Origin: Leptospiraceae bacterium
GTDB lineage: Bacteria; Spirochaetota; Leptospiria; Turneriellales; Turneriellaceae
Assembly: GCA_016788945.1 (NCBI GenBank)
Contig: JAEUSA010000334.1
Location: 1-21,778, forward strand
DNA length: 21,778 nt
Direction: 5' to 3'
Positions 9,213 to 16,354 of the stretch are shown in pieces (within the stretch, counting starts at the first letter, position 1; each line of letters opens with the position of its first letter). The notes beneath the pieces were generated by a model. It saw nothing but the letters and a program-made list of their open reading frames with translations. It did not search any database and was not told the origin of the DNA. Both the position numbers and the translations under genes were made by a program.

Positions 9213-9257
9213 TGCGATTTCATTTGCGCGGGCGTAGCCCTCGCAAATGAAATCGCA
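9213..9257. terminator. Long hairpin between convergent lapA-like gene and htpX
   Basis: Two 16-base arms pair perfectly (9213-9228 TGCGATTTCATTTGCG with 9242-9257). Inside them, after one C/T mismatch, GGGC (9230-9233) pairs with GCCC (9237-9240) around a GTA loop. It lies 10 bases after the lapA stop and 16 bases after the htpX stop. Neither side has a clear T-run of five or more directly after the stem, so it is either a bidirectional terminator of weak type or an mRNA 3'-end stabiliser. Confidence 0.65.
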
Positions 9258-9273
9258 GCCAATATACTCGGGG

Positions 9274-10179
9274 TTAACCTTGGCGCAGACGGGCGATACG
9301 GTCTACTAAGGGCGGATGTGTCGAGAACAGAGCGAGAAATCCGCCTTTGTTCGAAATTTTCATTGCGGCCATAGCCGGTGCATCGCCATTTTCGATTTTT
9401 TCCTGTGTCATGCGCAGCCGGTCGAGCGCTGCGATCATTTTCTGTCTGCCGGCAAGATTGGCACCGCCCGCATCGGCGCGGTATTCACGGAAGCGAGAGA
9501 AGGCCGCGACCACGATCGAACCAAGCAGAGTGAAAATGATGTCGAATACAAACACGAGTATCATATTGAGCATGCGAGGAAATGAGTTGTCTTCGTCGCT
9601 TCGGCTTACTGCGGTTGAAATGGCAAAAGCGACGACGCGCGAGAGGAACATGACGAACGCATTGACGACACCCTGCAGCAGAGCCATCGTAACCATATCA
9701 CCATTGGCAATGTGGGCAACTTCATGGCCGAGGACACCTTCGACTTCTTCCCAAGCCATATTGTGTATCAGGCCCGTCGAAACGGCGACGAGCGAACTCG
9801 AGCGTGTGGGCCCGGTCGCAAACGCGTTTACTTCTTCAGATTCATAAATTGCCACTTCGGGCATGGTGGTAAGGCCCGCACCGCGCGCGAGGCGGTGTAC
9901 GGTGGTGACGAGTTGCCCTTCAATGCCCGACGCATTGCGCGGGTCGATCACCGTAAGGCCCATCATCCACTTCGCCATGACTTTTGAAAGCGCGAGAGAA
10001 ATAAACGCACCGACAAAACCCCAGACCAGACAGATGATCATCAGTTTCTGCAGATTGAGACCGTAGCCGCGACCTGCGCGTTCGACATAATGGGTGACGC
10101 CGAACACGCTCAACAGAATCGAAATCGTCGCAACGACGAGTATATTCGTGAGAATAAAAAGAATAATTCTTTTTGCCAT
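9274..10179 (-). CDS. htpX: Membrane zinc protease HtpX (M48B)
   Basis: The protein has 301 residues from the ATG at 10179; a TTG nine bases upstream would add MSR. Two N-terminal membrane helices (about 4-25 and 47-67) precede the cytoplasmic domain. The zinc site is HEVAH in EVEGVLGHEVAHIANGD (about 152-156), with the third ligand in RFREYRADAGGANLAG. Two more hydrophobic stretches (MALLQGVVNAFVMFLSR and MILVFVFDIIFTLLGSIV) follow the active site, as in E. coli HtpX. It ends with the family's FSTHPPLVDRIARLR motif. HtpX degrades damaged membrane proteins and overlaps in role with FtsH, encoded 760 bases away. A short ORF with a good ribosome-binding site lies just upstream. Confidence 0.96.
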   Translation of the reverse strand: MAKRIILFILTNILVVATISILLSVFGVTHYVERAGRGYGLNLQKLMIICLVWGFVGAFISLALSKVMAKWMMGLTVIDPRNASGIEGQLVTTVHRLARGAGLTTMPEVAIYESEEVNAFATGPTRSSSLVAVSTGLIHNMAWEEVEGVLGHEVAHIANGDMVTMALLQGVVNAFVMFLSRVVAFAISTAVSRSDEDNSFPRMLNMILVFVFDIIFTLLGSIVVAAFSRFREYRADAGGANLAGRQKMIAALDRLRMTQEKIENGDAPAMAAMKISNKGGFLALFSTHPPLVDRIARLRQG

Positions 10180-10190
10180 ACGACTCAAAG

Positions 10191-10226
10191 TTAGCCTGTA
10201 CTCAGCGCGTCGGCTAATTTTTCCAT
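10191..10226 (-). CDS. Possible 11-codon upstream ORF before htpX
   Basis: On the minus strand, AAGGA (10238-10234) stands seven bases before an ATG at 10226. The ORF reads MEKLADALSTG and stops with TAA at 10191, 11 bases before the htpX ATG. It is in a different frame from htpX. The spacing of the ribosome-binding site is near ideal and better than that of htpX itself, so it may load ribosomes for htpX by coupling or reinitiation. It could also be chance. No known leader peptide is recognised. Confidence 0.35.
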   Translation of the reverse strand: MEKLADALSTG

Positions 10227-10238
10227 CGAGTTTTCCTT

Positions 10239-10269
10239 AAAAACCTGTTCCGGCCCGCATGGCCGGAAC
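10239..10269 (-). terminator. Intrinsic terminator, minus strand
   Basis: Read on the minus strand, GTTCCGGCC (10269-10261), loop ATGCG, GGCCGGAAC (10255-10247) form a perfect 9-bp GC-rich stem, followed by AGG and five T (10243-10239). It fits the end of the doxX-rpiB-LamG operon, although it stands 160 bases after the last stop. It is only 13 bases from the htpX upstream ORF, so no htpX promoter fits between them. Confidence 0.75.
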
Positions 10270-10428
10270 GCTGCCCGTTAGCAGGGTGCAGCCCGCTTTA
10301 GCCGTTGGCCATGCACATCCGAGTGCGCCGCCGGCCAGGCGGCAATCCGTTGCCGTGCTGGCAGCGGTACGCCCATACCAGGGTAAACCGCGAGGCTTAC
10401 GAGCAGCGAGATTTTTTCGGGAAAACAA
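10270..10428. other. GC-rich structured non-coding stretch between LamG gene and terminator
   Basis: I find no gene here. It holds several small inverted repeats, for example GCCGCC-GGCCA-GGCGGC near 10330 and the CTGCCCGTTAGCAGGGT stem near 10270. Short frames on both strands have no ribosome-binding site and read like GC-rich noise. It may be the 3' UTR of the LamG operon, a decayed dispersed repeat, or the leader of htpX. Confidence 0.4.
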
Positions 10429-12054
10429 CTACTCTGACGCAGAGCGAAAGCGAACAAATATGGCTTCTGACGGCGCAGATTCGTGGTCTGCAAGTTCCTG
10501 AGCTTCGCCGTACGCGTTATCGCATGCTGTTACCCAGAAGTAATAACCGATGCCTGGTTCGAATATCGGGTAACGATGGCGAAAGCGCGGATTTTTATCC
10601 GCCCAGGCCTTGTTTACCATAATCGCGTCGAGCCCGAGCGCCAAACGAATCGGCACTTTATGCGCAATCGGCTTACGATCGGCACGCACATAGAATGCTC
10701 CTTCTGCTTCATGCGCCTTATGGCCGTAGTACACGATATAACGCCCTCCCTGAACCACATCGAGTTCGGTGTTCGGTATCAGCTCGAGTTCGAGCGAATC
10801 GCTTTGCGCGGCGATCAGCCTCGGTTTGGCCGGTTTATCGGGGGGTGGATTTTCCCTGTACTCGAGAGTGATGCCCTTGAGATGAGGCGACGTCTTGCCG
10901 GCATTGTCGGCCGTGAATTCGGCCTGAAACTGCACAAATCGGCATTTTTTTCCCGCAGCACCGTTGATCGCCCTGAAGCGCAACGCGCTGTCGGCGAGGC
11001 GGGCATCGAAACGCTTGTCGAGGCAGCGAAAACTGACCGCAATGCGGTTCTCTTCGCTTTCGCTCAGGCTTGCCGACAGCGCCGTGATGCTGCTCTGTGA
11101 GAAACCCATGTCATAGACGTTGCTGCGCAATATGCCCTTACGCTGGTCGTAGCGGTCGCCGTATGGCGTCAGCGCTCCGAAGTGGCGCATATCTTCGTCG
11201 GTCAGCACACGGTTCGAAAAAACGATGTTGTCGGCATAGCCGAGAAATCCCTGGAACAGCGTGAACGGCGATGCCCTGAGTTCAGCAAAAGAAACCGTGT
11301 AGTTCTCTTCTGCCGTGCGTTTGAGAGAGTAGGTGGCCTGCTCACGATCATTGAGTATCAACCGCAGCTTGCCAGTTGCCTCGTGGTAGGTGAGCGCCAG
11401 CGCGTTGCGTTTACCCGGTTTCACCTTATCGACAGACTTCAGTTCAGTCGATTCCAGATATTTGCCGCGTTCGCTGTGCGCCTCGGCGAATAGATTTTCA
11501 AATGTCACGATGATGCGGTTATTGCGCAACGTGACGGCGAACAGGTATTGCCTGCCGGCGACAAAGTTTTCGCGGCGCAGCAGCTCGGCCTGTGCGGTCT
11601 GCGGTTCAAATTCGAGAGCAAAGGTGAAATCTCCCGCGTCCCGCGTTAAGCCTTCACCAGACAGATGCAAAAAGGCCGGCAATTTTATTTTCAGTTTGTG
11701 CTCGGGCAGATTAAAACCGCCGGCTTTACCGTTAAAACCTGTGTGCTCGCTGCGATCGACGCGCGCTTTCACTATCAGCGGCTGGTGTGCGGGGTTAGAA
11801 AATAATGCCTCGCTTTCAAAATCAATCACCAGATCATCTGGCGTCGCTTTGGCATCGGCTTTGCGCAGCAGGCGCCAGACCTGCCGGTTGCCCAATGTGA
11901 TTTTTTCAAGGTTTTCGCTGTGGTAGCTGAGAAACGTATCGTCGGCACCGAAGACGCGGCGCTTGCTTGCCGCCGCACGTGTGCCTTCCTGCGCGCTCGG
12001 GGAAAATCCGGCGCCTATAAGCAGCAGCGCCGGTAAAACACGCTTGCTAATCAA
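10429..12054 (-). CDS. Secreted protein with LamG-like domain and C-terminal beta-sandwich
   Basis: The protein has 541 residues. A signal peptide is visible (basic MISKR, hydrophobic VLPALLLIGAGF, likely cut after SPSA), so it is exported to the periplasm or surface. Residues about 95-290 look like a concanavalin/LamG jelly roll: FALEFEPQ, NRIIVTFENLF, RNALALTYHEATGKLRLILN and FQGFLGYADNIVFSNRVL, the last being the common LamG end. Residues 300-410 form another beta-rich part. Residues 415-541 look like a fibronectin-III-type sandwich (PPDKPAKPRLIAAQSD and YYFWVTACDNAYGE). No catalytic motif is seen, so binding is more likely than hydrolysis. The start is TTG at 12054, overlapping the rpiB stop by eight bases; it is the only choice that keeps the signal peptide. 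Domain names are by eye. Confidence 0.7.
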   Translation of the reverse strand: MISKRVLPALLLIGAGFSPSAQEGTRAAASKRRVFGADDTFLSYHSENLEKITLGNRQVWRLLRKADAKATPDDLVIDFESEALFSNPAHQPLIVKARVDRSEHTGFNGKAGGFNLPEHKLKIKLPAFLHLSGEGLTRDAGDFTFALEFEPQTAQAELLRRENFVAGRQYLFAVTLRNNRIIVTFENLFAEAHSERGKYLESTELKSVDKVKPGKRNALALTYHEATGKLRLILNDREQATYSLKRTAEENYTVSFAELRASPFTLFQGFLGYADNIVFSNRVLTDEDMRHFGALTPYGDRYDQRKGILRSNVYDMGFSQSSITALSASLSESEENRIAVSFRCLDKRFDARLADSALRFRAINGAAGKKCRFVQFQAEFTADNAGKTSPHLKGITLEYRENPPPDKPAKPRLIAAQSDSLELELIPNTELDVVQGGRYIVYYGHKAHEAEGAFYVRADRKPIAHKVPIRLALGLDAIMVNKAWADKNPRFRHRYPIFEPGIGYYFWVTACDNAYGEAQELADHESAPSEAIFVRFRSASE

Positions 12055-12475
12055 GCGCAGACAGTTTGTCGACCCGGCGCTGATGCCTGCCTCCCTCGAA
12101 TTCGGTAGCGAGAAAAATTTCTGTCATCTGAACCGCCGTGGCTTCGTCGACGACGCGGCCGCCCATTGCGATCACATTTGCGTCGTTGTGCCGGCGCGCC
12201 ATCTCTGCGGTGTACGCATTGTGGCAGAGTGCCGCGCGTATGCCCTTGACCTTGTTTGCCGCAATCGAAATGCCGATACCGCTGCCGCAGATCAAAATAC
12301 CACGATCAAATTCACCCGCCGCGACGCGACGCGCGAGAGCAGCGCCGTAATCGGGATAATCTACCGACTCATTGCTGTTGGTGCCGAGGTCGGTAATATT
12401 CAATGCGGCAAGCCGGCGCTTGAGCGCCTCTTTGAGTTCGTAACCGCCGTGGTCTGCTGCGATGGCAATTTTCAT
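12047..12475 (-). CDS. rpiB: Ribose-5-phosphate isomerase B
   Basis: This 142-residue protein has the usual length for the RpiB/LacAB family, which interconverts ribose 5-phosphate and ribulose 5-phosphate in the pentose phosphate pathway. Motifs are MKIAIAADHGGYELKEAL (D8, H9), catalytic C63 in ILICGSGIGISIAANK, and H96 in EMARRHNDANVIAMGGR. The frame is open 22 codons further upstream, but the ATG at 12475 gives the family N-terminus and overlaps the doxX-like stop as ATGA, a coupling signal. Downstream it overlaps the LamG gene by eight bases. Confidence 0.97.
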   Translation of the reverse strand: MKIAIAADHGGYELKEALKRRLAALNITDLGTNSNESVDYPDYGAALARRVAAGEFDRGILICGSGIGISIAANKVKGIRAALCHNAYTAEMARRHNDANVIAMGGRVVDEATAVQMTEIFLATEFEGGRHQRRVDKLSALD

Positions 12476-12831
12476 CTCGTATGCCACCACGCCCACGCGA
12501 TCAGGAGTATCTGCAGCGGCAACCGCATGAACAGCGCCCATTTCGGAATGCGCATGCCGGCACCACCCGAAGTGAAGTGATACAGATTCGCCGGGAAAAC
12601 CGCGACGAGCAGCGCAATGATGCCCCAGGCAGCCCAGACGCTGTACGCAGGTATCAGCAACAGCACTGCAAGCCCGATCTCTGCGAGACCGCTGAGGTAC
12701 ACAATCGGCTTATGCCAGGGAATATACGGCGGCATGATGCGCAGAAAAAATTTAGTGATGATAAAATGCGCGATGCCGGCACCGGCAAAAAATACCGCCA
12801 TCGCATAGAGCGAAATGACTTTGATTTCCAT
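12472..12831 (-). CDS. DoxX-like small membrane protein
   Basis: The protein has 119 residues with four hydrophobic helices (about 5-27, 42-61, 64-85, 100-117). The layout matches DoxX-family proteins: a first helix FFAGAGIAHFI, then PYIPWHKPIVYLSGLAEIGLA, where a Pro-rich turn and the GLAEIG motif are typical, then VFPANLYHF and a closing helix LPLQILLIAWAWW. Family members are four-helix inner-membrane proteins, mostly of unknown role, some linked to thiol or quinone redox. AGGA lies eight bases before the ATG. It is the first gene of a coupled operon with rpiB and the LamG protein. Confidence 0.85.
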   Translation of the reverse strand: MEIKVISLYAMAVFFAGAGIAHFIITKFFLRIMPPYIPWHKPIVYLSGLAEIGLAVLLLIPAYSVWAAWGIIALLVAVFPANLYHFTSGGAGMRIPKWALFMRLPLQILLIAWAWWHTR

Positions 12832-12890
12832 TGCTTAATCCTGCGCTTTTTGTATTCACAGCGACGCGGGCAGCGCTGACCCTGAGGCAT

Positions 12891-12899
12891 TGCTATAAT
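12891..12899 (+). promoter_or_regulatory. Extended -10 promoter for the 58-residue gene
   Basis: TGCTATAAT is a perfect TGn-TATAAT extended -10 box. No good -35 lies 17 bases upstream, as is usual for extended -10 promoters. It points toward the gene at 12999 and predicts a start near 12906, with a leader of about 93 bases. The leader holds an 8-base direct repeat (CGTACTCC twice, separated by TG, near 12953-12970). Confidence 0.6.
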
Positions 12900-12998
12900 G
12901 AGACATAATGTTGCAAGTAGATTGCGGTGGCGGCATAAGCTATTGAAGACGTCGTACTCCTGCGTACTCCGTCGTCAAATATAAGTAAAGAGGCGAAA

Positions 12999-13175
12999 AT
13001 GCCCGCAACCAAAACTACAGCGATTCCCGCACACCTGATGCAATGGCTCGACCGCCAGATCGAGCAAGAAATTGCCACGCCGTGCCACACGATGCAGATC
13101 AGCGACCCCGCCGCCGTTGAGGCCATTACCGCTGATATCCGCGAACGCTGGCTCAGCCGTTTCGGCAAGAACTGA
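12999..13175 (+). CDS. 58-residue hypothetical protein
   Basis: The ORF reads MPATKTTAIPAHLMQWL and ends EAITADIRERWLSRFGKN before TGA. A strong ribosome-binding site (AAAGAGG) stands five bases before the ATG, and an extended -10 box lies about 100 bases upstream. Together these make it a real gene despite its length. There is no signal peptide or membrane helix; the predicted structure is mostly two amphipathic helices. I recognise no family. It is followed 37 bases later by the GH43-like gene on the same strand and is divergent from doxX. Confidence 0.7.
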   Translation: MPATKTTAIPAHLMQWLDRQIEQEIATPCHTMQISDPAAVEAITADIRERWLSRFGKN

Positions 13176-13212
13176 CACCTTGACATCACCGCTTTAGGCC
13201 TGACTCTGCGCC

Positions 13213-14190
13213 ATGCCGGGTCATCGCCTGCCCCTTACCGTCCACGGGTTTCTGCGCCTGCGCTGGCGATTTCTCAGTGAAGCACCGCTCATCTATCCTC
13301 CGCGCCTTTCGCCGATTATTGCCGATCCCTCGATTGTGTTGCCCGAAGAAGCAGCCGATGGCCAATGGCATGCCTTTGCGCACTCGGTGTTTGGCCTGCA
13401 CCATTTCACTGCGTCGCAGCCCGATCAATGGCCGCGCCGAAGCAAACTGATTCGGCGCCACGCAATGCGCCCGTTCATCTTTCGCGACGCCGGCCGGTTT
13501 TATCTCTACTATGAGCGCTACCGGCCTTTCCAGATTCTGTTTTCGTGGCTGACCGCCTGGCGCTGGAAATCGCATATCGAAGTGATGAGTTCAGACGATT
13601 TGGTGAACTGGACTCGACCGCAGATCGTGTTGGCACCCGACCTCGCCTATCAGCGCGACAGGCGCTATGGTCAATCTGTGTCAAACCCCTGCTGTCTCAA
13701 AACGACAAGCGGATTTCGTCTGTACTTCAGCGCTTCGCTCCGCAAAATTGCTGATTGTGGCTTTTGCGAACCGCTGCATATCGGTGCGGCCGATGGGCCG
13801 ACACCGTTAGGGCCGTTTACGGTTCGGCCACAACCGTTAATTTCACCCGGGCCTCAATATGCATATATGAATCTTGCGGCAGGGGCTATCAAGGTAATCC
13901 ACCTGCGCGATGGTTACATCGGCCTGCAGAATGGAATTTCGATCCATGACGGATGCTCGACTTCGGCAGTCTATGCTGTCCCTTCTCGAGACGGCCTGAA
14001 CTTCGACGTCGCGAATGCGCAGCTGCTGATCGCGCCGGCAAAAAACAAACCCTGGATGGTAAGCCATGTCTACGCCGTCGATTGCCGCTATAACAGCCGC
14101 GAGAAACGTTGGTATCTTTTTTTTAACGGCCGCAATACCGCTCACTGGACGAAAGGCAAAGAAGCAATCGGCTGTCTGGTCTCAGAGTAA
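13213..14190 (+). CDS. GH43/GH32-like five-bladed beta-propeller protein
   Basis: The protein has 325 residues. The repeated blade pattern of GH43-type propellers is visible: IIADPSIVLPEE near 35 (D38 in the position of the catalytic base Asp), MRPFIFRDAGRFYLYYER at 85-102, SNPCCLKTTSGFRLYFSAS at 157-175, and AVDCRYNSREKRWYLFFNGR at 288-307. The phrase VMSSDDLVNWTRP at 124-136 is typical of these enzymes. Members cut arabinosides, xylosides or fructosides, or act as phosphorylases. There is no signal peptide, so it is probably cytoplasmic and may act on an internal glycan. No sugar transporter or regulator neighbours it. The ATG at 13213 has no strong ribosome-binding site. Confidence 0.75.
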   Translation: MPGHRLPLTVHGFLRLRWRFLSEAPLIYPPRLSPIIADPSIVLPEEAADGQWHAFAHSVFGLHHFTASQPDQWPRRSKLIRRHAMRPFIFRDAGRFYLYYERYRPFQILFSWLTAWRWKSHIEVMSSDDLVNWTRPQIVLAPDLAYQRDRRYGQSVSNPCCLKTTSGFRLYFSASLRKIADCGFCEPLHIGAADGPTPLGPFTVRPQPLISPGPQYAYMNLAAGAIKVIHLRDGYIGLQNGISIHDGCSTSAVYAVPSRDGLNFDVANAQLLIAPAKNKPWMVSHVYAVDCRYNSREKRWYLFFNGRNTAHWTKGKEAIGCLVSE

Positions 14191-14201
14191 AGCCTCTTCG
14201 T

Positions 14202-14281
14202 CACGATGTGCATCTGCTCGACGCCCAAAGGCAGGACGCCAAGGGGCGTCGATGCACACGATGTGCATCTGCTCGACGCCC
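14202..14281. repeat. Pair of 25-bp direct repeats before the aminotransferase gene
   Basis: The stretch 14202-14226 is repeated exactly at 14257-14281 (both begin CACGATGTGCATC and end CTCGACGCCC). The 30 bases between them contain GACGCC-AAGG-GGCGTC and a part that is a near inverted copy of the repeat, so the second copy can fold into a hairpin with it. The block fills most of the gap from the GH43-like stop to the aminotransferase start. Confidence 0.85.
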
Positions 14282-14307
14282 TGTCTCGGCTGTCAATTCG
14301 CCCTCAT

Positions 14308-15519
14308 ATGCAACTCGCCAGCCGCCTCGAACTCATCGAGCCATCGCCCACACTCGCCATCTCTGCGCGTGCGGCCGAACTCAAGGCTCAGGGTAAAGAT
14401 ATCGTCGGTTTCGGTGCCGGCGAACCCGACTTCGATACTCCGCCGCACATTAAAGCCGCGGCGATCGAAGCGCTGAACCAGGGCTTCACCAAATATACCG
14501 CCGTATCAGGTATACCCGAACTCAAACAGGCCATTATCGCGAAATTTAAGCGCGATAATCAGTTGGATTACAAAGCGAACCAGATCATCATCTCTACCGG
14601 AGGCAAACAAGTACTCTACAACTTCTTCTTATCTGTGCTCAATAATGGCGACGAAGTCGTCTGCCCCGCGCCTTATTGGGTGAGTTATAAAGACATCGTA
14701 CTGCTCGCGGGCGGCCAGATGAAACTTATCCACACCACTTTTGAGAGCGGCTTTAAGCTCACCCCCGCAGATATTGAAAAGAATGTTTCTGCGAAGACTA
14801 AGGTCTTCATACTCAACTCGCCCTCAAACCCCACTGGCGCCGCCTACACGCCCGATGAAATACGTGCCTTAGCTGCTGCGCTCGAAAAATTTCCCGATCT
14901 GATTGTTGTGACTGATGATATTTACGAAAAACTCACCTACGGCGTCGAATTTCTCAACGTCGCAACCGCGTCTGAAAAACTCAGGCCGCGCACGGTGGTC
15001 GTCAATGGCCTCTCGAAAGCCTACTCGATGACCGGCTGGCGTTTAGGTTATGCCGGCGGGCCGGCCGAGATTATCGCTGCCATGGACATGATACAGGGGC
15101 AATCTACCTCGAATCCGACCAGCTTTTCACAGAAAGGCGCGGTCGCGGCGCTCAACGCCGAACAACAATGCGTTGAAGATATGCGCCGCGTGTTTGAAAA
15201 ACGCCGCGACCTCGCGTTCGGTTTACTTTCCGGACTCAAAGGTCTCAGCGTCTTCAAACCGCAGGGTGCCTTCTATCTGTTCCCCGACATCGCCGGCCTC
15301 AAAGCCGCACCCGGCTGGGCAGACCTCGCGAAGCGCACCGGTGAAACCGATAACGGAAAAATTTTCAGCAAGGGCCTGCTTGATGAAAAGCTTGTCGCTG
15401 TCGTTCCCGGTTCCGCTTTTGGTTACGAAAACGGCTTCCGCATCAGTTATGCGACGAGCGATGCACAGATCGAAAAAGGCCTCGGCCGTATTCGCGAATT
15501 TGTGCAGGCGCTCTGGTAG
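14308..15519 (+). CDS. aspC: Class I aminotransferase, aspartate aminotransferase type (Ib)
   Basis: The protein has 403 residues from the ATG at 14308. It is a PLP enzyme moving the amino group between aspartate and 2-oxoglutarate or related acids. Motifs are FGAGEPDFDTPPHIK at 35-49, TKYTAVSGIPELK at 61-73, ISTGGKQVLYN (PLP phosphate site), SPSNPTGAAY at 171-180 (N174 stacking region), VTDDIYEKLTYG (D203, Y206) and VVNGLSKAYSMTGWRLGY with Schiff-base lysine K237. SNPTSFSQKGAVAAL matches subgroup Ib. The frame is open back to 14206, but that part runs through the direct repeats and lies ahead of the family N-terminus, so the later ATG is preferred. It sits 27 bases before the mgtC-like gene and is likely co-transcribed with it. 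Confidence 0.93.
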   Translation: MQLASRLELIEPSPTLAISARAAELKAQGKDIVGFGAGEPDFDTPPHIKAAAIEALNQGFTKYTAVSGIPELKQAIIAKFKRDNQLDYKANQIIISTGGKQVLYNFFLSVLNNGDEVVCPAPYWVSYKDIVLLAGGQMKLIHTTFESGFKLTPADIEKNVSAKTKVFILNSPSNPTGAAYTPDEIRALAAALEKFPDLIVVTDDIYEKLTYGVEFLNVATASEKLRPRTVVVNGLSKAYSMTGWRLGYAGGPAEIIAAMDMIQGQSTSNPTSFSQKGAVAALNAEQQCVEDMRRVFEKRRDLAFGLLSGLKGLSVFKPQGAFYLFPDIAGLKAAPGWADLAKRTGETDNGKIFSKGLLDEKLVAVVPGSAFGYENGFRISYATSDAQIEKGLGRIREFVQALW

Positions 15520-15546
15520 CAGAGCGCGCCGCTTTCGTCAAACGCC

Positions 15547-16095
15547 ATGAACGAAAGCTTCTCAACCTTCCTTGAAACCCTCTCTGCCTTCGGCCCGCGA
15601 CTTGTCGCGGCGCTCATCGCAGGCACCATCATCGGCATCGAAGGCGAAATTTTCCGCCGCGCCGCGGGATTACGTACAACAATCCTCATCTCGCTCGGTA
15701 CCACGCTGTTTGCCATTCTTTCTGTCGTCGTCGCCCAATCTTATGGCGGCGACCCGGCGCGCATCGCCGCGCAAATTGTCACCGGCATCGGCTTCTTAGG
15801 CGCCGGCGTCATCATGCATGCAGGCGGCGAAGTCTATGGCATCACCACCGCAGCCACTATCTTCACCACTGCGGCCATCGGAGTCACGATAGGCTTCGGC
15901 TATACCTACACCGGCGTCGCGCTCTCGCTCGTCGTCGCGCTCGTGCTGATGGTGTTTAGGCCTGTGCACCGCTTCGTGCAAAATCTTGAAATCATCCGAC
16001 GTTACCGCGAACGCGAGTTCAAAGCGATCCGCGCCGACCGCGAAGAAGCCGCAAACCTTTTGGCGATGGACAAGAAGAAGAAAACAAAACGATAA
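15547..16095 (+). CDS. MgtC/SapB family membrane protein, short form
   Basis: The protein has 182 residues with four to five helices. The family core is clear: LVAALIAGTIIGIEGE, then AAGLRTTILISLGTTLFAI, then DPARIAAQIVTGIGFLGAGVI and ITTAATIFTTAAIGVTIGFGY. It ends in a charged tail (DKKKKTKR) and lacks the ACT-like C-terminal domain of Salmonella MgtC (about 230 residues), as do many environmental members. MgtC limits F-type ATP synthase activity under low magnesium in Salmonella; that role is not implied for short forms. It follows the aminotransferase by 27 bases, and no magnesium transporter is nearby. Confidence 0.92.
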   Translation: MNESFSTFLETLSAFGPRLVAALIAGTIIGIEGEIFRRAAGLRTTILISLGTTLFAILSVVVAQSYGGDPARIAAQIVTGIGFLGAGVIMHAGGEVYGITTAATIFTTAAIGVTIGFGYTYTGVALSLVVALVLMVFRPVHRFVQNLEIIRRYREREFKAIRADREEAANLLAMDKKKKTKR

Positions 16096-16354
16096 CTCGG
16101 CGCCGGGCGAAAAGGGATGGGGTGTTACACGCCATGCGCGTAACGCTTTACGAGTGGCGTTGTCTGAAATAATTGCGCCCTTGCTATCCGCCGACCGCAT
16201 GTCAGCTTAATCCCGTCGATTGAATTTGATATCTATCCTGTCCAAGTGACTTTCAGCACATTGGAGCCTTACTATTCAGATAACCAAAGTACTTGACTTG
16301 ATACACATATTATCTTCAGAATTTTGGCAATCGGGCTTAGCTTAAGGAGACATG
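16096..16354 (+). promoter_or_regulatory. Non-coding leader with hairpin and AT-rich promoter region
   Basis: No gene is seen here. A stem ACGCCA (16129-16134) with TGGCGT (16155-16160) encloses a second stem CGTAA/TTACG around CGCT, and may mark the end of the mgtC transcript, although no T-run follows. Downstream the sequence becomes AT-rich, with TACTTGAC at 16290-16297 and TATTAT at 16308-16313. The spacing does not form a standard promoter. Confidence 0.4.

Noticed and set aside
12476..12541. 22-residue N-terminal extension of RpiB
   Set aside because: It overlaps the DoxX-like gene and precedes the canonical MKIAIAADHGG start with its ATGA coupling.
13181..13186. TTGACA before the GH43-like gene
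   Set aside because: No -10 at 16-18 bases; the start codon would fall too close.
14206..14307. N-terminal extension of the aminotransferase
   Set aside because: It runs through the 25-bp direct repeats in two different frames and precedes the normal family N-terminus.
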